Assembly (NCBI GenBank): GCA_028710885.1 | Contig: JAQTTG010000002.1 | Coordinates: forward strand, 129,308 to 193,307 | From: Sulfuricurvum sp. | GTDB lineage: Bacteria > Campylobacterota > Campylobacteria > Campylobacterales > Sulfurimonadaceae | Direction of reading: 5' to 3' | Length of the DNA stretch: 64,000 bases | Shown here: one piece after another, positions 43,996 through 53,227 of the stretch | How positions within the stretch are numbered: the stretch's first letter is position 1 | Layout: each line of letters begins with the position of its first letter | Made by a program: the position numbers and the translations under genes | The notes under the pieces: generated by a model | Told to the model about the DNA's origin: nothing | Database searches by the model: none | What the model saw: only the letters and a program-made list of their open reading frames with translations

Positions 43996-45227
43996 CCTAT
44001 GTTGTGAGTTTGTATATGTTTCCCAAACGTGGGATTGGTTTTAACGCTTCGTTCAAATCGCTGATCCAGTGAAAGCTGATAAAGTATCTCTATCGGGGTA
44101 GACGGATTGGCGGCAAGTGCCCCTAAAACAGAGGGATCATTGCGTTGGAATAATTCTTCTAAAATCTTATCCGGTAATGACGGATTAGCCGCCAATGCTG
44201 CCGAAAAACGGTTTAACGTGTAGAGATACGTACTTCGTGACGGGCTCAGGGCTCTGTTTGATGCCAAAACATTCACGACCTCATCATTACCGCTTTGCAT
44301 CAACGTCTCTTGCATCAGTTCACTCAATGTCGGATTTGATGCCAGTTGCACAGGATAAAGTGGAAAAAACCGCTCAAACCACACTTCGTCCAAAACACTA
44401 TGTTTTGCCAAAAGTTCACCTGCCGTATCGGCTAATAATTGGGTTCCCTGATGGGAGAGCGATTCATTCTGTGCCAAAATCGGATGAAGTTTTTCAATTT
44501 TCAACAATTCTTCTTCCAACAAAAGGGGAATACGACGTGCCAAAAGCTCCGAGCGTTCTGCCATCAACTGCCGAAGCAACGGTTCGGGAGTATCGGGATG
44601 CAAGGCAATAGTATCCAATACTCCGCTATACGATCGGTCGGAAGGATTCTTGATTTCTCGTGCTATAGGAGACAACTGAGTGACCGCTTCTATCAATTGC
44701 GCATTCCCGTAACGCTCGATCAGATGCGCCAAGCCGCTCATTGCGTACTGGACATTATGATTACGATCCAAATCTTCGTAAAATCGTCCGATAATCGAGG
44801 CAGTCACGTCACGGTTGGCGTCATTATCAAATAACCCCTCATTCTGCCAGTCATAGAGCTTCAGAAGCTTGAAAAACAGCTCATCCGTAATATAAGGATT
44901 TTGAAGAAAATCAACGAGCCGTTCCTGATTTCGGGAAAGCTTGAGACTCATCAACAGTCGATTCGGCTCAATACTCTGACACAGCCACTCCTCAAAGCCA
45001 GAAAGTTCGACGATAGGAGTGCTTTGCATTTCATACAGACGCGCGGATTCGGCTTGTTCGTAAGGGTTCATCATCCGCCCTTCTATAACAAGAGCTATCT
45101 GATCGTTATAACTGCCGACACGCTCGATTTTATGGAGTTTGAGCAAAGTATCAAACTCCTCCGTATTCAAGGCACGGGTTTTCCCCAACACTAAAATCGA
45201 CTTACCGCTTAGATCTTCATAGTTCAT
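43986..45227 (-). CDS. Helical repeat protein of the MoxR-VWA cluster
   Basis: The ATG at 45227 (MNYEDLSGKSIL) is the likely start; a GTG at 45245 lies upstream of the candidate TATAAT. The 413 residues start with a BRCT-like domain (LSGKSILVLGKTRALNTEEF in part). They continue as degenerate helical repeats of about 24 residues with the pattern L-A-x-NP-S/T-L/T-P (LAANPSLPDKILEELFQRND, LAANPSTPIEILYQLS), close to the leucine-rich-repeat variant. It is probably a binding or adaptor subunit for the MoxR-VWA pair. No enzyme motif. Confidence 0.7.
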   Translation of the reverse strand: MNYEDLSGKSILVLGKTRALNTEEFDTLLKLHKIERVGSYNDQIALVIEGRMMNPYEQAESARLYEMQSTPIVELSGFEEWLCQSIEPNRLLMSLKLSRNQERLVDFLQNPYITDELFFKLLKLYDWQNEGLFDNDANRDVTASIIGRFYEDLDRNHNVQYAMSGLAHLIERYGNAQLIEAVTQLSPIAREIKNPSDRSYSGVLDTIALHPDTPEPLLRQLMAERSELLARRIPLLLEEELLKIEKLHPILAQNESLSHQGTQLLADTAGELLAKHSVLDEVWFERFFPLYPVQLASNPTLSELMQETLMQSGNDEVVNVLASNRALSPSRSTYLYTLNRFSAALAANPSLPDKILEELFQRNDPSVLGALAANPSTPIEILYQLSLDQRFERSVKTNPTFGKHIQTHNIGWS

Positions 45228-45271
45228 AACGCGTATTATATTCACTCACTCTAAAAAAACCCACACATAGG

Positions 45272-45277
45272 TATAAT
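45272..45277 (+). promoter_or_regulatory. -10 element of the Sel1-repeat gene
   Basis: TATAAT lies 30 bp before the ATG, with AAAGGA at 45292. The divergent repeat-protein gene has a TATAAT of its own at 45242-45237, so the 80-bp gap is a divergent promoter region. Confidence 0.5.
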
Positions 45278-45306
45278 GTCACCAATAGTTTAAAAGGATT
45301 TTAACG

Positions 45307-45567
45307 ATGGAAGAACTTTATGCAGGTATCGCCGCCTATGATGCACAAGACTTTACAAAAGCGTATGAGATTCTTTATCCGCTAGCCGCATACAAACGCA
45401 ATGCCGAAGCACAATTTCATTTAGGAATGATTTATTTTTACGGTGAAGGGGTCGAAAAAGATATTGATCGAGCAATGGAATGGTGGAAAAAAGCAATGCA
45501 TTCAGGGCATACTGACGCAGCATATCGCTATAGTGAAATCGCCACCTCTACAAAAACAACGTTTTGA
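45307..45567 (+). CDS. Small Sel1-repeat protein
   Basis: The 86 residues contain a Sel1-like repeat (AEAQFHLGMIYFYGEGVEKDIDRAMEWWKKAM in part, AMEWWKKAMHSGHTDAAYRY) after a half repeat. There is no signal peptide, so it should be cytoplasmic. Sel1 repeats mediate protein-protein contacts. It is divergently transcribed from the MoxR cluster; whether it belongs to it is not shown. Confidence 0.78.
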   Translation: MEELYAGIAAYDAQDFTKAYEILYPLAAYKRNAEAQFHLGMIYFYGEGVEKDIDRAMEWWKKAMHSGHTDAAYRYSEIATSTKTTF

Positions 45568-45584
45568 GCGATGATTACATACTT

Positions 45585-45601
45585 TAGGAACGAAGTCCCT
45601 A
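45585..45601 (-). repeat. Short palindromic repeat, copy 2
   Basis: On the minus strand TAGGGAC-TTC-GTTCCTA has the same 7-bp stem and 3-nt loop as 3738-3754, with one G-C pair replaced by A-T. It lies in the gap between the converging Sel1 and exonuclease genes. Confidence 0.5.
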
Positions 45602-45652
45602 CAACCCCCTAAAATCTACCCGTATCTTTCGGACACGGGAGAAAAATACTCT

Positions 45653-46393
45653 TTACGCTAAAACACACCCGATGCTGTAGCGCATATCCTCATCGAGACT
45701 ATCCATATTACCGAGCATCCAAGTAAGATACCCTTTATCGGTTTCTGCAATCTCTTGAAGTGTTTTCCCTTTATATTTTCCAAATTTGAGCGCTCGTGTG
45801 TAAAATACCGGAGTTTGAGTCAATTCCACCATTTTATCGATCGGATTGACTCCCTCAAAACGCTCTTGCAATCGCTTGCGCAACTCCGTGAGAAAAAGTT
45901 TGAGTACCAAAACATCTCCGATGGCATCGTGAGCTTTCACTTCGATCCCCAAAGCATCTGCTTCGGCTTGCTCGATTTTATACAGTCCCAAACGATACCG
46001 AAAATACTGTAAACGGTGTGCCTCTTCATCATCAAACAAATGACGCGCACATCGGAGGGTATCAATCAGACGCATTTGAGAGGTAAAATTCTCTTTAGAG
46101 AGCATACCCAAATCAAACGGCGCGTTATGAATAATCAAAACATTATCAGATGTATTAAGTTCACACAGGGTTTTATAAGCAGTTGTGTCAACACATGACG
46201 GTTTCCCCTCGATCTGATCGGGAGTGATACCGTGAACCTCCATCGCACCAAATCCAATAGGGATTTTAGATGAACAGAGATCATTATAGACATCAACCTT
46301 TTTACCATCCAAAACCATATAGCCAAGTTGAATAATACGATCTTCCTCACCTGCTCCGGTTGTTTCTGTATCGAGTAAAATGTATTTTGCCAT
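45653..46393 (-). CDS. DEDDh exonuclease with a C-terminal DUF3820-like domain
   Basis: The 246 residues start with an exonuclease fold: D8/E10 in LLDTETTGAG, Asp in IIHNAPFDLGML, and the pair HDAIGDVLVLKLFL. The C-terminal part has KFGKYKGKTLQEIAETDKGYLTWML, given here as FGKYKGKTLQEIAETD, a small domain found on other DnaQ-like proteins. It overlaps the start of the acidic-protein operon by 1 bp. It may be a repair or tRNA/RNA-trimming exonuclease. Second DEDDh protein of the window. Confidence 0.88.
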   Translation of the reverse strand: MAKYILLDTETTGAGEEDRIIQLGYMVLDGKKVDVYNDLCSSKIPIGFGAMEVHGITPDQIEGKPSCVDTTAYKTLCELNTSDNVLIIHNAPFDLGMLSKENFTSQMRLIDTLRCARHLFDDEEAHRLQYFRYRLGLYKIEQAEADALGIEVKAHDAIGDVLVLKLFLTELRKRLQERFEGVNPIDKMVELTQTPVFYTRALKFGKYKGKTLQEIAETDKGYLTWMLGNMDSLDEDMRYSIGCVLA

Positions 46394-46746
46394 TAATACT
46401 GATCATCTTCGTCTTCAAGGTCAAACTCATCATAATCATCTTCGTCTTCATCTTCTTCGTCATCATACATCAAATCATCATCACCTTCTCCATCATCTTC
46501 ACGCATGGAGGTAAGTTCAGTGTAGAGTTGTTCAGCCTCTTCTTCGTCAATATCACCAGCTTGAATCTCTTTTACCAGTTCTTTATACTCATCGCGAAGT
46601 GCTTGCATATCTTCTAACTGTGCTCGCTCTTGCGGAGTTGCATCTTTTGCAGAAGCAATCGATTCAAAAATATCATCGATATGTTCTTCAACTTCAGGAA
46701 TTAACTCGTTTTGAATCAAATGTTTTAATTGTGCAATATATGCCAT
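46393..46746 (-). CDS. Acidic protein with Asp/Glu-only tail
   Basis: The 117 residues comprise a helical N-terminal 80 residues and a tail that is almost all Asp and Glu (from about 86). No recognised family. Such tails often imitate DNA or bind basic proteins, but that is a guess. It is transcribed just ahead of the exonuclease (stop and start share a base), which may be its partner. AAGGATAGAG serves as ribosome-binding site. Confidence 0.7.
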   Translation of the reverse strand: MAYIAQLKHLIQNELIPEVEEHIDDIFESIASAKDATPQERAQLEDMQALRDEYKELVKEIQAGDIDEEEAEQLYTELTSMREDDGEGDDDLMYDDEEDEDEDDYDEFDLEDEDDQY

Positions 46747-46869
46747 GCTCTATCCTTATAATTTCAATATCTCATTATACTTCAAAAAGAAAACAAAAAT
46801 GCAAGAAGCAAGTAACAAAATGGAGAGAAAATATATAAAAACAAATGAGGAAAAAAAGAAGAAGTTAAA

Positions 46870-46954
46870 TGGTGCGGACGGGGGGATTTGAACCCCCACA
46901 CACGTAATGCGCTACCACCTCAAGGTAGTGTGTCTACCGTTCCACCACGTCCGC
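46870..46954 (-). tRNA. tRNA-Leu (GAG)
   Basis: The 85 nt on the minus strand fold with acceptor GCGGACG/CGTCCGC, anticodon stem CTACC/GGTAG, loop TTGAGGT (anticodon GAG), a long variable arm as expected for class II tRNA, T-arm GGGGG-TTCAAAT-CCCCC and an encoded CCA. Confidence 0.97.
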
Positions 46955-46962
46955 GTAAAGAA

Positions 46963-46988
46963 TAAAAAGTGATCAGCCGAAGCTGACC
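46963..46988 (-). terminator. Terminator of atpE
   Basis: On the minus strand GGTCAGC-TTCG-GCTGATC is followed by ACTTTTTATTC: a 7-bp stem with a UUCG loop and a T-run, 18 bp after the atpE stop and 9 bp before the tRNA. Confidence 0.8.
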
Positions 46989-47006
46989 GGTGAGAAAGGT
47001 CGAACC

Positions 47007-47384
47007 TTACGCAGCCAAATATGGGTTAGCGTAAAGAGCGATAAGAGCGATAACAAGTGTATAAATAACTTGTGCTTCGATCATAGCAAGAGCGATGAAC
47101 ATAGTAGTCATCAATTTTCCGCCAAGACCTGGGTTACGAGCTGTACCAGCGATAGTTGCAGCAGCAGTGCTACCCATACCGATAGCTCCACCAAGTGCAG
47201 CCAAACCAAGACCAACACCAGCAGCGATCATAGAATACGCTTTCAATGTTTGGTTAGCAACATCACCAGTTGCAGCTGCTACAGCAGGTGCAGCATCAAC
47301 AGCAGTTTCAACAGCTGCTGCTACTTCATCAGCACCGAATACTGATGCAACAAGAGCGAGCATAAGAAAAAATACTTTTTTCAT
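47007..47384 (-). CDS. atpE: F-type ATP synthase subunit c
   Basis: The 125-residue proteolipid forms the membrane rotor ring. The first 45 residues look like a signal peptide (MKKVFFLMLALVASVFG) plus an Ala-rich stretch, as in other Campylobacterota. Two membrane helices follow: GVGLGLAALGGAIGMG and ALAMIEAQVIYTLVIALIAL, with the ion-binding Glu in MIEAQ. The residue after it is Ala, not the Ser/Thr of Na+-type rings, so protons are likely. The gene stands alone, far from other atp genes. Confidence 0.96.
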   Translation of the reverse strand: MKKVFFLMLALVASVFGADEVAAAVETAVDAAPAVAAATGDVANQTLKAYSMIAAGVGLGLAALGGAIGMGSTAAATIAGTARNPGLGGKLMTTMFIALAMIEAQVIYTLVIALIALYANPYLAA

Positions 47385-47452
47385 GATTAATCTCCGAGTT
47401 TTATATCAAAGTCCGTTCGGATAGTGTCCCTACTTATCACTTTGTGGGTGGA

Positions 47453-47458
47453 ATTATA
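47453..47458 (-). promoter_or_regulatory. -10 element of atpE
   Basis: TATAAT on the minus strand, about 70 bp before the atpE ATG, giving a leader of roughly 60 nt. No clear -35. Confidence 0.45.
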
Positions 47459-47477
47459 ATGGGAATGAGCTAAAAAA

Positions 47478-49655
47478 TTACTTAGCTCTGCCTAAGCCTA
47501 TTTTATTCCCTTTAAACTCTACAATCTCTACCATCAACTCATCACCCTCACTGATCACATCACTTACACGGCTGATATGACCATCGGAGAGTTTTGAAAT
47601 ATGAATTAATCCATCAATACCTCCGGGGAGTTCAATAAAGGCACCAAAATCGACGATTTTTTTCACTTTTCCTTTGACTACATCACCCACTTTGTACTCT
47701 ACTTTTTCTACCGGAGTTGCACCACTGACGATCCCCTCAATATGATCGCGTGCACCACGTAAACCATCACGATTTTTACCGGTAAGTTTAACTGCGCCTT
47801 TTTTCTTATCGATATCAATCGTTACATCAAAACGCTCAATAATCTCACGTATCGTTTTACCCGCTTGCCCGATAATATCGCCGATAAAGCTCGGATCTAT
47901 ATGGAATAAATCGGTACTCGGCAATGTCCCTTCGTTAAGTTCAATTTTATCTTCACTATTAATCATGATATCTATAATGTGAGCACGGGCTTCTTTAGCT
48001 TGATAGAGTGCTTCTTTAAGGATATCCAAGTGGATACCTCCGAGCTTAATATCCATCTGCATCGCCGTAATTCCCTCTTTGGATCCCGCTACTTTAAAAT
48101 CCAAATCACCATCATGATCTTCAAGACCCATGATGTCTGTTAAAATTGCGTGACGATCACCTTCTGAAACCATTCCCATAGCTACGCCTGCAATCGGATC
48201 TGCCATCTCAATATCTCCAGCACGAAGAGCCATATACCCACCACATACCGTTGCCATCGATGAAGATCCATTGGACTCTAAAATCTCAGAAACAAGACGA
48301 ATGGTTTGACCATTACGGACACAGGCTCCTTCTAATGCACGTTTGGCTAGGTTTCCATGACCAAGTTCACGACGACGCGGTGCTCCTATAGGAGAGGGCT
48401 CTCCCACACTAAATCCTGGAAAGTTATAATGAACCATAAACGCTTCATTCTGCGTACCGCTATCAGTGAGATTCTCGAACATTTGAGCATCTTTTGGCCC
48501 ACCAAGCGTCAAAATAACCAATGCCTGTGTTTGACCACGCGTAAAGAGTGCAGAAGCATGGGCACTTGGCAATACGTTTGTCTCAATGTGAATAGGGCGA
48601 ACTTCACCAAGTCCCCGCCCGTCTGCACGCACTTTTTCATCCAAAATTTGAGTACGAACCATGGAGCGTTTTACCGATTCAATCGCTTTTTTCAGCTCAT
48701 GTTCATTCCATTCCTGTTTCTCTTTTAGAATCGTTTTACGAATAGTACGGAGCGCCGTTGAACGCTCTGTTTTTGCCATTTGACTAATGCCGCGTTTCAA
48801 ATCATCAGTGTGGTTTGCACGTACGAATTCCATCATTTCAACATTGGTTTCACTGATTTTATACTGAAGTTCAAACGGTGCCGACGCAAACGATTTAAAT
48901 GCACTTTCATATCCATTATTTGCTTCACTTAATGCCACTTGTGCAGATGCAAGAACTTCAATCAATTCATCTTCACTCATTGCATTGGAAATACGTACAG
49001 GAATAACAGGTGCAGCCATCGCAGGATCGATCATAGGATCAATCATACCAATATCAAGTACCTCCATTTCATCCGAACCGAGTGTTTGCATCTCAATCAT
49101 CAACATATCATCTTTGCTTCCAGCCAAATACAAATCAAGCGTGCTGTTCTCAAGTTCAGTTCTTGTTGGATTAAATACAATCTCTCCATCAATTTTACCC
49201 ACACGTACGGCACTCACTGAATTAAAAATATCAATGTCAGAAACGTAAAGTGCTGCAGATGCTGCATTAAGTGCCAAAACCTGTAAATCAGCTTCTTTAT
49301 CGGCACTGAGAACCATAACAGTAATCTGAATCGGATTAGCAAATCCTTTTGGAAACAACGGACGAAGCGAACGGTCGACAATACGAGAAGTCAATGTTTC
49401 AAAATCACTCGGTTTTGTTTCTCGTTTGATAAATCCTCCCGGAAATTTTCCGGCAGCATAACTTTTTTCGATGTACTGAACAGTAAGAGGTAAAAAATCC
49501 TCATCGACAAAATCAGTTTCATCAATAACTACTGTTGCCAATATAACAGTATCCCCACATTTAAGCCATGCGGCACCATTGGCTTGTGCTGCCACTTGAC
49601 CGAATGCATACGATTCGGTTTTATTTTTTAAAGCTAATTCAACATTGTATTTCAT
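47478..49655 (-). CDS. pnp: Polyribonucleotide nucleotidyltransferase
   Basis: The 725-residue 3'-5' exoribonuclease degrades RNA using phosphate. Two RNase PH domains are present (FPGGFIKRETKPSDFE in the first; GSSSMATVCGG in the second with the catalytic region). A KH domain (DPSFIGDIIGQAGKTIREI) and a C-terminal S1 domain (GKVKKIVDFGAFIELPGG) follow. Length is normal. It follows the MCE-protein gene by 14 bp. Confidence 0.98.
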   Translation of the reverse strand: MKYNVELALKNKTESYAFGQVAAQANGAAWLKCGDTVILATVVIDETDFVDEDFLPLTVQYIEKSYAAGKFPGGFIKRETKPSDFETLTSRIVDRSLRPLFPKGFANPIQITVMVLSADKEADLQVLALNAASAALYVSDIDIFNSVSAVRVGKIDGEIVFNPTRTELENSTLDLYLAGSKDDMLMIEMQTLGSDEMEVLDIGMIDPMIDPAMAAPVIPVRISNAMSEDELIEVLASAQVALSEANNGYESAFKSFASAPFELQYKISETNVEMMEFVRANHTDDLKRGISQMAKTERSTALRTIRKTILKEKQEWNEHELKKAIESVKRSMVRTQILDEKVRADGRGLGEVRPIHIETNVLPSAHASALFTRGQTQALVILTLGGPKDAQMFENLTDSGTQNEAFMVHYNFPGFSVGEPSPIGAPRRRELGHGNLAKRALEGACVRNGQTIRLVSEILESNGSSSMATVCGGYMALRAGDIEMADPIAGVAMGMVSEGDRHAILTDIMGLEDHDGDLDFKVAGSKEGITAMQMDIKLGGIHLDILKEALYQAKEARAHIIDIMINSEDKIELNEGTLPSTDLFHIDPSFIGDIIGQAGKTIREIIERFDVTIDIDKKKGAVKLTGKNRDGLRGARDHIEGIVSGATPVEKVEYKVGDVVKGKVKKIVDFGAFIELPGGIDGLIHISKLSDGHISRVSDVISEGDELMVEIVEFKGNKIGLGRAK

Positions 49656-49669
49656 TGTTTCTCCATTTT

Positions 49670-51082
49670 TTATCGTTTCATCGATGATGCGCCGCCAACA
49701 ATATATTTCAAATCGTTATCGATAAATCGAAGCCCAAAACCTACAAAAATATTTTGTGATTGAGGATTTAAAAAATCATCCCATCCGCCGTAAAGTTCAA
49801 GATGTTTTAACATTTGATATCGTACTTGTGCCTTCAAATGAGCATTAGTAGATCGAAAATCATTAATTGCATTAAAATCAAATGCTTCTGCTGAAAATTT
49901 CAACCGATCGTGATTTGTAAAGTAATCAAATCCAATTCCTCCAGTTGACTCAATCGCTCCAAAACGAAGAATTAAATCATCAAACCGCTTTCCATATTGT
50001 GCAGAAATATATCTTTTTCCTTTGTAATGCAGAGGGGAAATCCCTTGACTTCGATTAGATGTTATTGAGTAATCATCCGTACTGATTAGATCAAACATAT
50101 AGTATGTTTCAGGATTTGGAAGATAGTTAACCCCTAAATATATTTTTCCATACTGATCTTTCATCATATAATCAGTATGCATTGCCACTTGTAATTCACT
50201 GCTAGTAAAATTAGCAAGCATTGTATCGACTTTGCGAAATGCTTCCTCACCACTTTTGAAAAAATCTCCCGCAGATGCAACAGTGGTTTTTAGAGATGAA
50301 CGATTTTCACCGAGTATATCACTCACATTGTCTTCAATATTTACAAATTTATCCACCGCTTCAGGTAGTTTATGTTCCAAAGAGCCGCTAATATTATCCA
50401 TCCGTGCCGTCAATGAATTAAGACGTGCCATAATTTCCGGAAGATCTTTATTCACCGTACTAGCTGTTGTTGAAAATCCAGCACTCATTGTTTTTAAATT
50501 TGCAATTGCAGAATGTAAATCCTCACGATTGTCAACAATAACACCATCAAGATTTACTCCAACATCACGAAAAGCAATAATAGCATCCTGAATCGCTTTA
50601 CGATGCTCATCATCCAATGTCCCTCTCAGATCATGAAGCAATAATTCTAACTCTTTTGCTGCTGCGTTAACTGAATCACTGGTTTGATCGAAAGAAGCAT
50701 AACGTTTTGATTGTACCAATTCACTGCCCGAAGCTAAAAACTGTGTTGAATCACCCGCAACAACATTAATCACTTTAGAGCCAAGTAAAGATTCTTGAGC
50801 AACCAAAACAGCTGAATCAGCTGGAATCTTAACCCCCTCATCAATCATTAAAGTAAGCTTAACCCGCTTTCCTTCAATTTCAATCGTATCAACATCGCCA
50901 ATTGTTACCCCATTCATAAGTACATGGGTGTGTTTTTCAATACCGGATGCATCATCAACATAAGCACTTATAGGATAGCCATTGCTCCCCCATTTTCCAA
51001 ACGAAGTTACTTGAGTAGAGAGAAACAATAATGCTCCCAACGCCATGATGACAAAAAGGCCGATTTTTGCTTCTAATTTCAT
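49670..51082 (-). CDS. MCE/MlaD-family protein with barrel-like C-terminus
   Basis: The 470 residues have a signal anchor (about 5-24), an MCE domain (about 35-115, with NGVTIGDVDTIEI and LLGSKVINVVAGD), a long helical needle (135-300) and a C-terminal beta-rich part (about 310-470) ending IFVGFGLRFIDNDLKYIVGG. MCE proteins form tubes that carry lipids across the periplasm with an Mla-type ABC transporter. The C-terminal part resembles an outer-membrane barrel rather than a normal MCE tail. Neighbours lptD and RDD keep the envelope theme; the cognate ABC genes are not here. Confidence 0.85.
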   Translation of the reverse strand: MKLEAKIGLFVIMALGALLFLSTQVTSFGKWGSNGYPISAYVDDASGIEKHTHVLMNGVTIGDVDTIEIEGKRVKLTLMIDEGVKIPADSAVLVAQESLLGSKVINVVAGDSTQFLASGSELVQSKRYASFDQTSDSVNAAAKELELLLHDLRGTLDDEHRKAIQDAIIAFRDVGVNLDGVIVDNREDLHSAIANLKTMSAGFSTTASTVNKDLPEIMARLNSLTARMDNISGSLEHKLPEAVDKFVNIEDNVSDILGENRSSLKTTVASAGDFFKSGEEAFRKVDTMLANFTSSELQVAMHTDYMMKDQYGKIYLGVNYLPNPETYYMFDLISTDDYSITSNRSQGISPLHYKGKRYISAQYGKRFDDLILRFGAIESTGGIGFDYFTNHDRLKFSAEAFDFNAINDFRSTNAHLKAQVRYQMLKHLELYGGWDDFLNPQSQNIFVGFGLRFIDNDLKYIVGGASSMKR

Positions 51083-51094
51083 ATATTGCCCTCT

Positions 51095-53227
51095 CTAATT
51101 ATTGGTCATTTTATAATTGAATACTGATCCACCGATTGGTTTTAAGATGATCGTCAAAAATATATACGAATCGGAAACAGAATCATTTGCACTAATATTG
51201 GTTACTATCGGACGGATGTTTTGTACAAATTTAACACCAAAATCAAGACATCGTTGAGAATAAAGAACTCCAACTTCACCTCGTTTTACCAAAGTGTTTT
51301 CATAATCATAAGCGATCAATCCCGAAAAACGATAATTTTGATCGTATCTGTACGATGCATCAGCCGTTAAATAACTCGAATAAATTACCTGATTTGCACT
51401 AATGATATCCGTATAATAGTGGCTCACATTTGCCGTTACTGTTTCACCATTATACCGTAGAGTGTTCTGCTCTTTGGTAATACGATTACGATCGGGATTA
51501 TACGATGTTTGATTGTAATACGACAACCCTTTATTCACATTCCATTCAAGCTCATTTTGCAATTCACCATTATAAGTACCATATTGGTCATGACGATAAT
51601 TTTGACTTAAACGATCCGCAAAAAGTTGTTTTCCCTCTTTGAAAAAATAGTTGTTCACACCCAATCCCAAAGAATCACTTGGTTCAGTGATTGTATAAAA
51701 ATCACATGCTCCAGAACCTGTGCTGCCGTTACAAGCACTATGATACGTATCATAATATCCGGTATACATTCGAGTACCAGCAGATGTATAGGTGATATTT
51801 GGATTTAAAACATGCGTTATATCTTCATAGTTACGTACTAAATTTGAACCAATTTTAAATGTATGATCCAGCTGTAAATAGTTACCTGGCTTGTAAGTAT
51901 CAGTAGACAAAACACTCTCATTTCCATAAAATCCAATTGTACGAGCATGAGCATTTGCCGTATAACTCAAATCAAGATATTCATCCATTAATGAAATTTG
52001 AAACATAATAGGTATATTAATATCACCTTGTACTGCCGCTTTTCCATCTTGTCTGTAAAAGTTGGTTACCGTCGCATCCGTATTAAGCAATAGATGATTA
52101 TTTAAAAAAGTTTGTAAATATCGATGATATTGAAGTGATGGTAGCGTCTGAATTGTCTGTGCATTGCTCGCTAAATCCAAATATTGGTAATATTTTAAAT
52201 AGGCTCCAAAATAATCTTGCCCTGTATTATAAAAAGCATTAACACGAGATATGACTTGATTCGTAATGACATTATGGATTTCATTTGTATGCTGCAAATT
52301 CAGATAATCAACATCATTCATCCATTTACCATCTACATATAGACCTGATTCACCCTCCAACTTCAATCCGAACCACTCACGTAAAAATGCTGAGTTTTGG
52401 TAATGAAGTTCATACCCATGATGTTGATTGTGAGCAAGATTATGTTTTAAGGCATAATCTGATTGCTCTTCAAATAATCCCATTCGAATATACCCTGAAG
52501 ATGAAGAGGAATCAACAAAACGAAAATCTCCGTAAATTCCTTCCCCTCTGTTAGTACGTACTTGTGGTCTTAACTCTACATCAAACCAATTTTTTGGCGC
52601 ATAGTAGATTGGTTGCTGATAGAAAAATCCTTCCGTATTTGACCATCCAAAATAGGGAATCAGCAAACCGCTTCGTCGTGTTTTATCGGTTGGATACCCA
52701 AAATAAGGAAGATAAAATACTGGAACATCATTAATTTCCAAACGTGCATTGTAAAGATTTACCCACATTGCATCAGTATCATAATTTGCACTACTGAAGC
52801 GTATTTTCCAAAGTGGATCTGTTGAACTACACCCTGATATTGCACCACTGGCTAAATCAATCTCATTTTTACACCCTGTAGCTTCATCAGTACTCATCCA
52901 TAATCCACTATCATGGTCCAACGCATAATAAGGTTTTAAATAACGGGTGTCATTATTTAAGTTGATCCTTGCGTAATCACTCATAGAATGATACTGTCGT
53001 GCCTTAAAGACGTTTACTGATCCTTTAGCTTCAATAATAGTCGTATTACGATCATATGATAACTCATCTGCACTCAGAAGTTGATCTTCATAAATAACAA
53101 CTGGATTTCCACTAGCATGAGCTACACTGCCGTTTGCATCGGCAACGCTCCCGAAGAGTTCAACTCTATCTTCCGCCCTTAATAAAATGACAGATGCCAG
53201 TAAACTGATCCAATAGAATTTATACAT
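51095..53227 (-). CDS. lptD: LPS-assembly protein LptD
   Basis: The 710-residue outer-membrane protein inserts LPS into the outer leaflet. It has a signal peptide (cleaved near LLRAE), an OstA/LptA-like beta-jellyroll (about 25-150, LSADELSYDRNTTIIEAKGSV in part) and a large barrel. The family hallmark FYLPYFGYPTDKTRRSGLLIPYFG (shown as YLPYFGYPTDKTRRSG) lies near 165-180. Four Cys are present (two near 118 and 133, two in the barrel). The gene overlaps the RDD gene upstream. Confidence 0.94.
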   Translation of the reverse strand: MYKFYWISLLASVILLRAEDRVELFGSVADANGSVAHASGNPVVIYEDQLLSADELSYDRNTTIIEAKGSVNVFKARQYHSMSDYARINLNNDTRYLKPYYALDHDSGLWMSTDEATGCKNEIDLASGAISGCSSTDPLWKIRFSSANYDTDAMWVNLYNARLEINDVPVFYLPYFGYPTDKTRRSGLLIPYFGWSNTEGFFYQQPIYYAPKNWFDVELRPQVRTNRGEGIYGDFRFVDSSSSSGYIRMGLFEEQSDYALKHNLAHNQHHGYELHYQNSAFLREWFGLKLEGESGLYVDGKWMNDVDYLNLQHTNEIHNVITNQVISRVNAFYNTGQDYFGAYLKYYQYLDLASNAQTIQTLPSLQYHRYLQTFLNNHLLLNTDATVTNFYRQDGKAAVQGDINIPIMFQISLMDEYLDLSYTANAHARTIGFYGNESVLSTDTYKPGNYLQLDHTFKIGSNLVRNYEDITHVLNPNITYTSAGTRMYTGYYDTYHSACNGSTGSGACDFYTITEPSDSLGLGVNNYFFKEGKQLFADRLSQNYRHDQYGTYNGELQNELEWNVNKGLSYYNQTSYNPDRNRITKEQNTLRYNGETVTANVSHYYTDIISANQVIYSSYLTADASYRYDQNYRFSGLIAYDYENTLVKRGEVGVLYSQRCLDFGVKFVQNIRPIVTNISANDSVSDSYIFLTIILKPIGGSVFNYKMTNN

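Noticed and set aside
46396-46490. Repeated GAT/GAA triplets as a tandem repeat element
   Set aside because: They encode the acidic tail of the protein at 46393-46746 and are mixed Asp/Glu codons, not an exact repeat.
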